The notes beneath the pieces were generated by a model that saw nothing but the letters and a program-made list of their open reading frames with translations, searched no databases and was not told where the DNA came from. The position numbers and the translations under genes are program-made. Positions 16,901 through 23,668 of a DNA stretch of 64,000 nt are shown piece after piece. This DNA comes from Bacteroidales bacterium (GTDB lineage: Bacteria > Bacteroidota > Bacteroidia > Bacteroidales > UBA932): assembly GCA_016281435.1 (NCBI GenBank), contig JAEEIQ010000087.1:6466-70465 (forward strand), read 5' to 3'. Each line of letters starts with the position of its first letter. The first letter of the stretch is position 1.

Positions 16901-17630
16901 TGCAGTGGATGCGGTTGACCCCGAGCCCGGGGTGAGGGATGAAGGATATGGCGCCGGAGCGGAGGTTGAAACTGGCGATCTGGCCGGCGTAGGAACCGCA
17001 CATGACCGTCTCCTCGTCGGCAAGGTACAAGCATGTGACCTCCGCGTCCATGGTCAGCACTTCTTCGAACGAGCCGCTGAAGCTGTCGAAGCGCAGGACC
17101 TTGTTCCCCCTGCCGAGGATGAGCCTGCCGTTTCCGGCCGAAAGGACATTGCCGACAGTCTCTCCGGGAAGATGGACTTTTACCAGGGTGGTGTCGTCAT
17201 ACTCCAGCAGGCCCTCCCATGAGGTGATCATGAGATGCCCGTTCTCGGGATTGTATGTGGCTTCGTGCACGCCCGAGTGCCTGTCTTTGGGACCGATGGT
17301 GCTGAACTGGCCGCTGGAAGGGTCGAAGAGCCGCAGGCTTTCAGTGGTGCTGACCCATATGCGCTTACCGTCGGAGTGCTGCAGCAGGGACCATGCGAAG
17401 ATCGATTCCTTCGAGGTCGAAAAAGAGCCGTAAGCCTGGAAATCCCTGCCGTTGAATTTGTTGAGACCGTCGCGCGTAGCGAACCACATGCACCCGTCGC
17501 GATCCTGCATTATGTCCAGTATGCTGTTCTCCGAAAGGCCGCTGCGCACGTCATAGCGGCGGTACTCGGTCTGGGCCGGGAGAATGGTCCAGGCAAGCAG
17601 GAAGGCCAGGAGGGCGAGTGTCCTTTTCAT
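13923..17630 (-). CDS. Hybrid two-component system (HTCS) sensor/regulator
   Basis: A 1235-residue single-polypeptide sensor and transcription factor. Order: signal peptide (1-19), periplasmic two-component propeller repeats (~20-620, repeated LWIGT/LWIST units), Y_Y_Y domain (~630-695), one membrane helix (~703-722), HisKA with HEIKTP (His ~760), HATPase with GDDGPGIP (~895), receiver domain (SSILIVEDN ~987; phospho-acceptor in VISDIMMPRMDG ~1036), and a C-terminal AraC-type helix-turn-helix (~1140-1235). The start at 17630 is fixed by the signal peptide; longer frames run into the thioesterase gene. HTCS proteins bind a breakdown oligosaccharide in the periplasm and activate the adjacent PUL. 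Here it converges on the SusCD-lyase operon. The start overlaps the upstream stop as ATGA. Confidence 0.95.
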   Translation of the reverse strand: MKRTLALLAFLLAWTILPAQTEYRRYDVRSGLSENSILDIMQDRDGCMWFATRDGLNKFNGRDFQAYGSFSTSKESIFAWSLLQHSDGKRIWVSTTESLRLFDPSSGQFSTIGPKDRHSGVHEATYNPENGHLMITSWEGLLEYDDTTLVKVHLPGETVGNVLSAGNGRLILGRGNKVLRFDSFSGSFEEVLTMDAEVTCLYLADEETVMCGSYAGQIASFNLRSGAISFIPHPGLGVNRIHCIFTESPGHFLIGADNGLFHYDAARRILTQDTSSIGTESIYRIFRDRENGLWIGTYFCGIQYLSPKQKHIEWYRDDGRAGTLRGNAVSELVEDSRGNLWIATENAGLNYFDRSSGRFADYTSKSHDNLHALCLDGSRLWIGTFSKGLDCMDLRTGSVRRFDTSDGLPHDNVYSLLKASDGRLYIGTFRGIASWDGERIRKEEKAGEAFTIDLAESADGTLWAACKHYGIRFKKPGGDWESLDAPYAYFSSVFVDRHGDPWFTTEDKGLFRLRGGSLEHIGPEMNLPRAIYYRILEDRDGILWISSHRGIVKYDYARRSSVILTGEDGLQSNQFNFRSSLRTSDGKFWFGGVNGLNAFFPFQIESNTVPPVAAIRSMDVQRDAIRIEFDCYSYVAPSSNRFSWRMKGWQDKWVETAVPEVTLLHLPAGRYNFELKACNNDGVWSTDVASVPITVRPHPLASRAAILIYALLLTGGGILLYRAWKRRKEEKARMLREEENMKRDREAASERIRFFTQIAHEIKTPVSLIQAPLEKVISEGKWDPSIRPDLETMSKNSSRLLELIRQLLDFRKIDQEGYKLSFSPSNLNLLLMDIAERFVPVGGGPSVGLELPDEAVVCSVDEEAITKVVSNLLSNAVKYASSKVQLTLSRDADNVVITVGDDGPGIPKEFRAKVFEPFFRVDKNSSGGVGIGLSLVRLLVEKHSGTIEAGVSPLGGAQVTVTLPYIEGSEKIGTSPVRPFLQGRSSILIVEDNPDMLDFLKRNFEEQYNVATATDGLEALELLKKDPFDLVISDIMMPRMDGFELLRSIREDEMTDYIPFVLLSARDSLDDKILGMERGADAFVEKPFSLDFLKATVANLIEKRQRTQQDLLSNPESRHKSAGFSNADTEWLEKVDALIKERMTTDGFGVENLASELAISQSNLQRRLKGLTGASPVDYIRLIRLKEAASLLREGRYRVGEVCYMVGINNLSYFTKCFKAQFGILPKDYPEKKSK

Positions 17631-18031
17631 TTGAGGTATTTTTCGAAATGCGGGGCTATCTCGTCCCCGCGCGTAAGGCGGCCGTTTATCACGCATACGG
17701 TCGTCACCTGCGCGCTGACGCAGAGGCGTCCGTCGTCCTTGCGGTAGATGTCCTGGTCGAAGATGAACTTCGGGCCTTCCCTGCGGAGGTTGAGGCACGA
17801 GATGAACTCCTCCTGGCCACGCAGCGGGGTCTTGTACTTTATGTCTATCTCGGAGACCATCACGTCGATGCCATCGTCGTGCCATTTGCGGAAGGAGAAT
17901 CCTTCGGAGAGCAGCCATTCGTGGCGGGTGGCCTCGAGGTAGTGCTGGTAATTCGCATTGTTCACGACCCCCTGGGCGTCACATTCGTAGTCCCGGGTCT
18001 TCATTTCGAGTTTGTAGAGGTATTCTTTCAT
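17627..18031 (-). CDS. Acyl-CoA thioesterase, 4HBT/YbgC hot-dog family
   Basis: A 134-residue single hot-dog domain. The family signature is clear near the N-terminus: DYECDAQGVVNNANYQHYLE (~14-33), with the aspartate and the HVNNA-like VVNNA segment that form the active site and helix. It hydrolyses acyl-CoA (or acyl-ACP) thioesters in the cytoplasm; substrate length is unknown. The gene overlaps both neighbours by ATGA: the phosphoesterase stop at its start and the HTCS start at its stop, so all three are probably translated from one message. The functional link to the HTCS is not obvious and may be only transcriptional. Confidence 0.85.
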   Translation of the reverse strand: MKEYLYKLEMKTRDYECDAQGVVNNANYQHYLEATRHEWLLSEGFSFRKWHDDGIDVMVSEIDIKYKTPLRGQEEFISCLNLRREGPKFIFDQDIYRKDDGRLCVSAQVTTVCVINGRLTRGDEIAPHFEKYLK

Positions 18032-19173
18032 TGCTGCAGTTCCGGTTTGTCGAGTATGAATGTGCGGCTGTCCGATTTCATGGCCCTGTCAGTGTAAATG
18101 ACCCGGACCTCGTCGCCGGTCCGGCCTTCGAAGCCTTCCACCGACCAGATGTGGGGGGAGGACATCCTGCGCATCGGGATGAACTCTTCCTTGTGTTCCT
18201 TGCGGTATTCCCGCGTGTGAGAGCGGGTCCAGTTGATGACCCCGATGCATTCAGGGGCGTATTCATAGCTGTGGCGGGCCTTATATGTCCTGCCGCCGGC
18301 CTTTACGGTGACATCTCCCTCAGGCGAGCCGCCGAAGACGTTTATTATAAGCCTGTTGCCCTCGAGCCAGACGGAGGCCTCGTCAGTGCGGTCCACGGCC
18401 TTGTAGGAGAGGCGGTACCATTTCCCGCTGCCGGGCTGGAAATCCGCGATGAAATAGCCTCTCGGGGCGCCGCAGTTCATAAGCGCCGACGGGATGCCGC
18501 GTTCGTCCTTGAGCCCCCGCCACCAGCTGCCGCAGGTCGCCCCGGCGTTCAGTTCCTCGATGCCGCGCCATGGGACGCTGCGATAGATCTGGTGCAGGTG
18601 GGCGCATGCCAGAAGGACCTTCTCCCGTCCTGCGAGGATGTTCAGCAGGGAGTCACGGCCTCGGATCTCGGTGAAGGGGATATGGGCGCAGAGGACCAGG
18701 GGCATCTTTTCCGGAGTGGCCCGCACCAGTGAGTCGAGCCAGCGCTTCTGGGCCTCGTTGAAGCCGCCTTCATAGCCGCGCTTGCGGACCCTGCGCACGT
18801 CGTCCATGAGGATGAAGCGTATGCCTCCGGCCGTGATGGCCGTGTCCTTGACGGGGTCCGGGCCGTCGTGGTTGCCGTTCACGCGTGCCCAGGGGCAGGG
18901 AAGGGAATCAAGGGAGGCTTCGCTAGGCGCGATCAGTTCCGTCTTTTCGTTGACAAGGTCGCCGAGGACTATGACATGGTCGAGGTCCTTTCTTTCGCGC
19001 AGTTCGCGGTATATGCTCCTTCGGGCATAGGAGAGTTCTTTCTCGCTGTCCACCTGCGGATCTCCGACGAGGGCCACGCGAAGGCGGCCCTTAGCCTGCA
19101 CCTGGAGCGCGCCAGCGAGCAGAAGTCCGGCCGAAAGGGCGGCAAACACTGTTGTCTGTAAGAGTTTTGACAT
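18028..19173 (-). CDS. Secreted calcineurin-like metallophosphoesterase
   Basis: A 381-residue protein with a signal peptide (MSKLLQTTVFAALSAGLLLAGALQVQA). The metal-binding motifs of the superfamily are visible: GDPQVD (~37), VLGDLVNE (~69), NGNHDGPD (~98, GNHD), LCAHIPF (~161) and ACAHLHQIY (~190). The C-terminal ~150 residues resemble the calcineurin-like C-terminal beta domain found in Bacteroidetes homologues. It probably acts in the periplasm on phosphate esters, exact substrate unknown. It is the first gene of a three-gene coupled run ending in the HTCS and has a TAnnTTTG box close upstream. Confidence 0.85.
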   Translation of the reverse strand: MSKLLQTTVFAALSAGLLLAGALQVQAKGRLRVALVGDPQVDSEKELSYARRSIYRELRERKDLDHVIVLGDLVNEKTELIAPSEASLDSLPCPWARVNGNHDGPDPVKDTAITAGGIRFILMDDVRRVRKRGYEGGFNEAQKRWLDSLVRATPEKMPLVLCAHIPFTEIRGRDSLLNILAGREKVLLACAHLHQIYRSVPWRGIEELNAGATCGSWWRGLKDERGIPSALMNCGAPRGYFIADFQPGSGKWYRLSYKAVDRTDEASVWLEGNRLIINVFGGSPEGDVTVKAGGRTYKARHSYEYAPECIGVINWTRSHTREYRKEHKEEFIPMRRMSSPHIWSVEGFEGRTGDEVRVIYTDRAMKSDSRTFILDKPELQQ

Positions 19174-19180
19174 ATTACCT

Positions 19181-19188
19181 CAAATATA
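19181..19188 (-). promoter_or_regulatory. Bacteroidetes -7 box for the phosphoesterase-thioesterase-HTCS run
   Basis: Minus strand reads TATATTTG, an exact TAnnTTTG match, 8 bases upstream of the ATG at 19173. Its closeness to the start implies a very short leader. Confidence 0.4.
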
Positions 19189-19255
19189 CGAAAAACATCG
19201 TTAAGATTGCAGAAAAATATTGTATAACACTATTGGGATGTGTGATATATCTTTC

Positions 19256-19263
19256 TATATTTG
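19256..19263 (+). promoter_or_regulatory. Bacteroidetes promoter of the toxin-antitoxin operon
   Basis: TATATTTG matches TAnnTTTG exactly, with a TTG 20 bases upstream at the -33 position, and lies 16 bases before the antitoxin ATG. The surrounding 100 bases are much more AT-rich than the flanking genes. Confidence 0.6.
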
Positions 19264-19279
19264 CAAAAAATGACCGATT

Positions 19280-19579
19280 ATGCAGACATCTACCAGAATC
19301 CAGACGGCCTTCCGTCTCGACAGCAACCTGGTTTCGCGCCTCAAGTTGAAGGCCCGCCGGGAGAACAAAAGCCTCAACAAGCTGGTTGAGGAGGCTCTTT
19401 TGAAAACCGCCCCGGCCGAACTTGAATGGCCGAAGGTGGAGTTTCCTCTCAAACCGAGCCTTGTCGTGGAGAGCTTGAGAATCGATAATTCCCTTGGCTG
19501 GACGAAAGAAGAAATCGAGGCGGATCCGAAGTTGGAGTATTTGTTGACTAAACATGCCGGCTATGAGAATCTTCCTTGA
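19280..19579 (+). CDS. Ribbon-helix-helix antitoxin
   Basis: A 99-residue protein. The first ~45 residues form a classic RHH/Arc-type DNA-binding fold: a short strand (RIQTAFRLDSNLV), then a helix and basic turn (KLKARRENKSLNKLVEEALL), in which the SLNKLVEEAL phrase is typical of this class. The remaining C-terminal part (ESLRIDNSLGWTKEEIEADPKL) is the probable toxin-binding tail. It should repress its own promoter, with the toxin as co-repressor, as in VapBC-like systems. The 3' end overlaps the toxin gene by 17 bases, so translation is coupled. Confidence 0.82.
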   Translation: MQTSTRIQTAFRLDSNLVSRLKLKARRENKSLNKLVEEALLKTAPAELEWPKVEFPLKPSLVVESLRIDNSLGWTKEEIEADPKLEYLLTKHAGYENLP

Positions 19580-19994
19580 CACCAATGTGGTTTTGGATAC
19601 TATCCTTCCCGAAAGGAAGTTCCGGCAGGCTTCCACGCAGGTAATGGATCTGGTGGATGATCCCGACAACCGTCTTTGCATATCTTCCCTGAGCGTAGCC
19701 AATATCTGGTATATTGCGAGAAAGTACATCGGGAAAGAGGGACTTACTGTGCGTGTAAAAACCTTTCTCGACAAATGGAAGATCCTCTCCGTCGGGGACA
19801 TGGACGTCTGGCGCGCGGTGCGTTCGTCGTGCTCCGATTTTGAGGATGCCCTGCAGATTTCCTGCGCGGAAGGCTACTGCGACGTGATAGTCACTGCCGA
19901 CAAGAAGCATTTCGAATCCTGCACCGCCCTCCCGGTGTTCACCCCGGAAGAGTTCATGGAACAACTACGCATCCACAACGGGCAGGAAGTTTAA
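19563..19994 (+). CDS. PIN-domain toxin (PIN_3 type RNase)
   Basis: A 143-residue PIN protein. Mg-binding acidic residues are visible in MRIFLDTNVVLDTILP (Asp 6), DFEDALQISCA (~97) and DVIVTADKKHF (~114). The segment SSLSVANIWYIARK matches the PF13470-like subgroup, which lacks the usual Glu there. Such toxins cleave tRNA or other RNA and are neutralised by the adjacent antitoxin. The ATG at 19563 is preferred because it starts directly at the first catalytic strand; an ATG at 19554 would add three residues. The stop shares a TTTAAA palindrome with the stop of the convergent aldo-keto reductase gene. Confidence 0.85.
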   Translation: MRIFLDTNVVLDTILPERKFRQASTQVMDLVDDPDNRLCISSLSVANIWYIARKYIGKEGLTVRVKTFLDKWKILSVGDMDVWRAVRSSCSDFEDALQISCAEGYCDVIVTADKKHFESCTALPVFTPEEFMEQLRIHNGQEV

Positions 19995-21328
19995 ACCGTG
20001 TTTGTCTTGAGCCCCTCGACGTATTTGTCGATCTTGCGGAGTTCCTTCGGGATGTCGATGCCCTGGGGGCAGTGAGGGTTGCACTGGCCGCAGCCGATGC
20101 AGTGGTCGGCCTGGCGGAAGCGTTCCACCGTGCGGCCGTAGCTGCTGAGGTAGGCGCGGCGTGCCTTGCGGAAGGAACTGTCGTCGGGGGAAGAGACCAT
20201 GAGGCCCTCTTCGACCATCTTGTCGTAGTGCCTCAGGATTCCCGGAATATCGATGCCGTACGGGCAGGGCATGCAATAGTCGCACGCATTGCACGGGATC
20301 AGCGGGTATTCCATCAGCGAGGTTGCCACATCCAGGAGCATCTCGATTTCCTTTTCCGAGCAGGGCTCCAGAGGGGAGAAAGTGCGGATGTTCTCTTCCA
20401 GGTGCTCCATGACCTTCATTCCGCTGAGCTCGGTCAGCACGCCGGGGAAGGTGCCGTTGAAGCGGAATGACCATGAGGCTATGCTGCTCTCGGGACGGCG
20501 GGCTTTCAGCCTGGCGGCGAGGTGGTCTGGCAGGGACGCGAGCCTTCCGCCGAGCAGGGGCTCCATGATAACGGCGGGAATCCCGCGCTTCTCAAGCTCC
20601 CCGTAGAGGTATTCGGCTTCGACGTTCCTTCTCCCGGGGTGGGTCCAGTCGGCATAATTCATCTGTATCTGCACGAAGTCCCAGTGCACCCGGTCGTGGA
20701 TGGAGAGGAGGTAGTCGAACACCTTCACATCCCCGTGGAAGGAGAATCCGAGATGCCTGATCCGGCCGGCTTCGCGTTCCGCGAGGAAGTAGTCCAGCAG
20801 GCCTATGTCCAGAAAGCGCTTGTGCAGCCGCTCGAGCCCGCCTCCGCCGACGGCGTGGATGAGGTAGTAGTCGATATGGTCGGTCTGCAGCAGGCGCAGG
20901 GAGTTGTGGTACATCTTCAGGCTCTCCTCGTACTGCTTCTCGCCGAAGTCGTGGCCGAAGGTGGACATCTTGGTGGCGATGAGCCATTTGTCGCGAGGGT
21001 GCCGGGCCAGGGCCTTCCCGGTGATTTCTTCCGAGAGGCCGCGGCAATAGACGGGCGCCGTGTCGAAGTAGTTGACGCCGTGCGCTATCGCGTAGTCGAC
21101 GAGTTCGTCTATCTTGTCCTGGTCGGGGATTTCGGTGCCGTCAGGACCCTTCTTGAACGGCCACCTCATGCAGCCGTAGCCGAGAAGTGAAACCTTGTCG
21201 GTGCCGCAGGAGCGGTAGCTCATCCCTCCTGTCCCGGCGTCTTTTTTCGCTGCGGGAACGCATCCGGCGGGGAGGGCAGCGGCAGCTCCGGCGGCTATGC
21301 CTGTCTTTATGAATTCTCTTCTTTCCAT
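19991..21328 (-). CDS. Exported aldo/keto reductase with two C-terminal 4Fe-4S motifs
   Basis: A 445-residue protein. The N-terminus MERREFIKTGIAAGAAAALPAGC has a twin-arginine motif (RREFIK) and a lipobox-like PAGC, so it may be a Tat-exported lipoprotein. The AKR barrel (~35-300) shows catalytic Asp/Tyr in NYFDTAPVY (~84), Lys in IATKM and His in YLIHAV. After the barrel there are two cysteine sets: CNACDYCMPCP (~345) and CIGCGQCNPHCP (~420), typical ferredoxin-type motifs. It should reduce a carbonyl or related group using NAD(P)H, with Fe-S clusters passing electrons. It is the last gene of the seven-gene run from 29783, 4 bases after the NapH/NapG-like gene. Confidence 0.85.
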   Translation of the reverse strand: MERREFIKTGIAAGAAAALPAGCVPAAKKDAGTGGMSYRSCGTDKVSLLGYGCMRWPFKKGPDGTEIPDQDKIDELVDYAIAHGVNYFDTAPVYCRGLSEEITGKALARHPRDKWLIATKMSTFGHDFGEKQYEESLKMYHNSLRLLQTDHIDYYLIHAVGGGGLERLHKRFLDIGLLDYFLAEREAGRIRHLGFSFHGDVKVFDYLLSIHDRVHWDFVQIQMNYADWTHPGRRNVEAEYLYGELEKRGIPAVIMEPLLGGRLASLPDHLAARLKARRPESSIASWSFRFNGTFPGVLTELSGMKVMEHLEENIRTFSPLEPCSEKEIEMLLDVATSLMEYPLIPCNACDYCMPCPYGIDIPGILRHYDKMVEEGLMVSSPDDSSFRKARRAYLSSYGRTVERFRQADHCIGCGQCNPHCPQGIDIPKELRKIDKYVEGLKTNTV

Positions 21329-21332
21329 GGCT

Positions 21333-22832
21333 CTACCGGATTATATGGGTTTCATAGCCTTCCACGCGGATGGCGCTGACCGGCCTTGAGGGGCATACGT
21401 ATTCGCATGCGCCGCAGCCTATGCACTTTTCTTCGAGGACAGCGGGTATCTTGACGGAATCCGGATCGTCCGGGTCCGAAGGGACCATCACTATGGCTCC
21501 GGACGGGCAGTGGCGTGCGCAGTTGCCGCATTCCACCCCGTCCCGCCAGGGTAGGCAATGGCCCCGGTGCCATACGGCCTTCCCGACGCTGACCGCTGTA
21601 CGCTCTTCGGGCGTGACGGGAAGGATGGCGCCGGCGGGGCACACGTCGGAGCATGTGGTGCATTCCGGGCGGCACCAGCCCCTTTCGTAGGACGCGAAGG
21701 GCTGCATCAGGTGCTCCAGGTCGGAGGAAGGGCGCAGCACGTCATTGGGACAGGCTGCCACGCAGAGCTGGCAGGCGGTGCATTTCGAGTAGAAGTTCTT
21801 CGCGCTGCCCGAGCCCGGGGGCGTGATGCGGGTATGACGGCGGGGAACATGCTTCTTCTCGATTTCGGCGAGGCCTCCGTCCAGTTTCTGGACCTGCTTC
21901 TCTTGGGCGTCGAGGACGGCGCTTCCGGCGGCGAGGGCGCTGACCGCGAGAAAGGAACGGCGGGCGGTGTCAGTGGTTGCCTCCGGCTTTGCGGCCGCCT
22001 TGCGGCCCCAGGCGAAACGGTACTTGAGCGCGCCGAACTTGCAGTCCTCGATGCAGTTGAAGCAGTCCACGCAGCGGCTGTAGTCTATCTTGTGCGCGGC
22101 TATGTCTATGCAGGAAGCCTTGCATTTGTGCTCGCAGACCTTGCAGTTCCTGCATTTTTCCGTGTCGATCACGGGGCGGAATGCGGCGAAGCGCGAAAGG
22201 AATCCGAGTACCGTGCCGACGGGGCAGACCGTGTTGCACCAGGTCCTGCCGCCACTGAATGCGAGGAAACCGACCAGAAGGAAGGTAAGGACGGCCACTG
22301 CGAAGGTCGGGACGCTGCGCAGCCATACCTCCTTGCTGTAGATGTTATAGGCTCCGATCCTGTCTTCGATCAGGCCGAGCAGGTTGTTTCCCCAGATATA
22401 TACGGGCTGGAACAGGTTCTGCGTGATGCGGCCCCAGGCGCTGTAGGGCGCGAGGATGGCCACGAACCACTGCACCCCGGCGATGAGGGCTATGATGAAG
22501 ATAGCGAGGAAGCCGTAGCGCAGCCAGTTGTTGGCGGGCCTGAATCCGCCCGGGGCTTTCCTGACGTGCCTGCGGACGGCGTTGCCGGCCAGTCCGGCAG
22601 CGTCCTGGAACACTCCCAAAGGGCAGATTACCGAGCAGTAGATGCGTCCGAAAAGGAGGGTCAGGAGCACCAGGACGGCGATTACGCCGAAGTTAAGGGC
22701 AAGGACCGCCGGCAGGAACTGGACCTTGGCCATCCAGCCGAGCCACCCGTGCAGGGCGCCCGAGATGTCGAGCAGGAGGAGCGTGATGCCGGCCCAGAAG
22801 ATGCAGGCCAGGGAAATTCTCAATGTTTTCAT
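21333..22832 (-). CDS. Polyferredoxin membrane protein, NapH-like with fused NapG-like domain
   Basis: A 499-residue protein. The first half has about five membrane helices (for example SLACIFWAGITLLLLDISGAL at ~6-26) and the NapH/NosR-type motifs YCSVICPLG and WCNTVCPVG on each side, followed by CRNCKVCEHKCKASC and CVDCFNCIEDCKF. At ~295 an internal stretch RRSFLAVSALAAGSAVL looks like a Tat signal, after which a ferredoxin region has four more clusters (CTACQLCVAACP, CTTCSDVCP, CGNCARHCP, CIGCGACEYVCP). This is the layout expected from NapH joined to NapG. It likely takes electrons from quinol to an exported reductase. Start chosen at the ATG overlapping the SDR stop (ATGA); longer frames run through the SDR. 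Confidence 0.82.
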   Translation of the reverse strand: MKTLRISLACIFWAGITLLLLDISGALHGWLGWMAKVQFLPAVLALNFGVIAVLVLLTLLFGRIYCSVICPLGVFQDAAGLAGNAVRRHVRKAPGGFRPANNWLRYGFLAIFIIALIAGVQWFVAILAPYSAWGRITQNLFQPVYIWGNNLLGLIEDRIGAYNIYSKEVWLRSVPTFAVAVLTFLLVGFLAFSGGRTWCNTVCPVGTVLGFLSRFAAFRPVIDTEKCRNCKVCEHKCKASCIDIAAHKIDYSRCVDCFNCIEDCKFGALKYRFAWGRKAAAKPEATTDTARRSFLAVSALAAGSAVLDAQEKQVQKLDGGLAEIEKKHVPRRHTRITPPGSGSAKNFYSKCTACQLCVAACPNDVLRPSSDLEHLMQPFASYERGWCRPECTTCSDVCPAGAILPVTPEERTAVSVGKAVWHRGHCLPWRDGVECGNCARHCPSGAIVMVPSDPDDPDSVKIPAVLEEKCIGCGACEYVCPSRPVSAIRVEGYETHIIR

Positions 22833-23668
22833 ATTCCGGAGGTCAGGAAATTTCTCATCTGGGCGTCCCACCAGCGGGTCGGAAGCAGCCAGTGCAAAAA
22901 TATGAGGCTGCCGGCTCCGAAACCGAGACGGTAGCGGGTGCTGGGACGTTTGGAAAGGGCAGCCCGGCAGATCGCTGCCGCGACCCTGTCGGGGTTGGTG
23001 AAGGCTTTTGAAGAATACCATTTGTGCATCGTGGCGGCTTCCTTCGCGGCATCCTTTTCGTATTCGGTGCCGCGGGACGACTCCGCTAGGTGTCTGGCCG
23101 CTATGATGCCCCAGTCGGTGCGTATGGCTCCGGGTTCGATTATGGATACGTCGATCCCGAACGGCTTGACCTCCATCCTGAGTGCGTCGCTGAGCGCCTC
23201 GACGGAGTACTTGGAGACATGATACCATCCTCCGAAGTACATCACGCTGCGTCCGGCCACGGATGCGATGTTGACGATGCGTCCGCAGCGGCGTTCCCGC
23301 ATCGAAGGAAGGACGAGCCGGCAGAGCTCCGCAAGGCCGAAGACGTTCACTTCCAGTTGCCTGCGCGCATCTTCAAGCGGGACGGTTTCAATGGCTCCGA
23401 AATAGCCGTAGCCGGCGTTGTTGACCAGGACGTCGATGTGCCCCTGCTCCGCTATTATGCGGTCCACGCCGCTTTTCATGGAGGCTGTGTCGGTGACGTC
23501 CATCTTCAGGGGAATGACGCCTTCCGAGGAGAGCTCTTCGATTTTCTCCACCCTTCTTGCCGCTCCATAAACCTTGTGGCCCTTCCGGGCGAGGAGGCGT
23601 GCCGCCTCGTAGCCGATACCGCTGCTTGCGCCGGTAATCAGGATGATCTTGGGTTCCATATCTGTCAT
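22829..23668 (-). CDS. Short-chain dehydrogenase/reductase
   Basis: A 279-residue classical SDR. The cofactor motif ITGASSGIGYEAARL is at ~10-24, NNAGYGYFG at ~87-95, the catalytic Ser in IASVAGRSV (~138) and the Tyr-x-x-x-Lys in YHVSKYSVE (~152). The DV(T/K) after the second strand is consistent with NADP use. It is a cytoplasmic oxidoreductase of unknown substrate. Its start overlaps the TolC stop and its stop overlaps the ferredoxin start, both as ATGA, so it is embedded in the efflux/redox run. The first ATG (MTDMEPK) is used; MEPK three residues later is possible. Confidence 0.88.
   Translation of the reverse strand: MTDMEPKIILITGASSGIGYEAARLLARKGHKVYGAARRVEKIEELSSEGVIPLKMDVTDTASMKSGVDRIIAEQGHIDVLVNNAGYGYFGAIETVPLEDARRQLEVNVFGLAELCRLVLPSMRERRCGRIVNIASVAGRSVMYFGGWYHVSKYSVEALSDALRMEVKPFGIDVSIIEPGAIRTDWGIIAARHLAESSRGTEYEKDAAKEAATMHKWYSSKAFTNPDRVAAAICRAALSKRPSTRYRLGFGAGSLIFLHWLLPTRWWDAQMRNFLTSGI

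Noticed and set aside
21558..22934. 458-codon open frame antisense to the polyferredoxin
   Set aside because: Composition is the mirror of Cys/Gly-rich codons; the opposite strand has clear Fe-S motifs.
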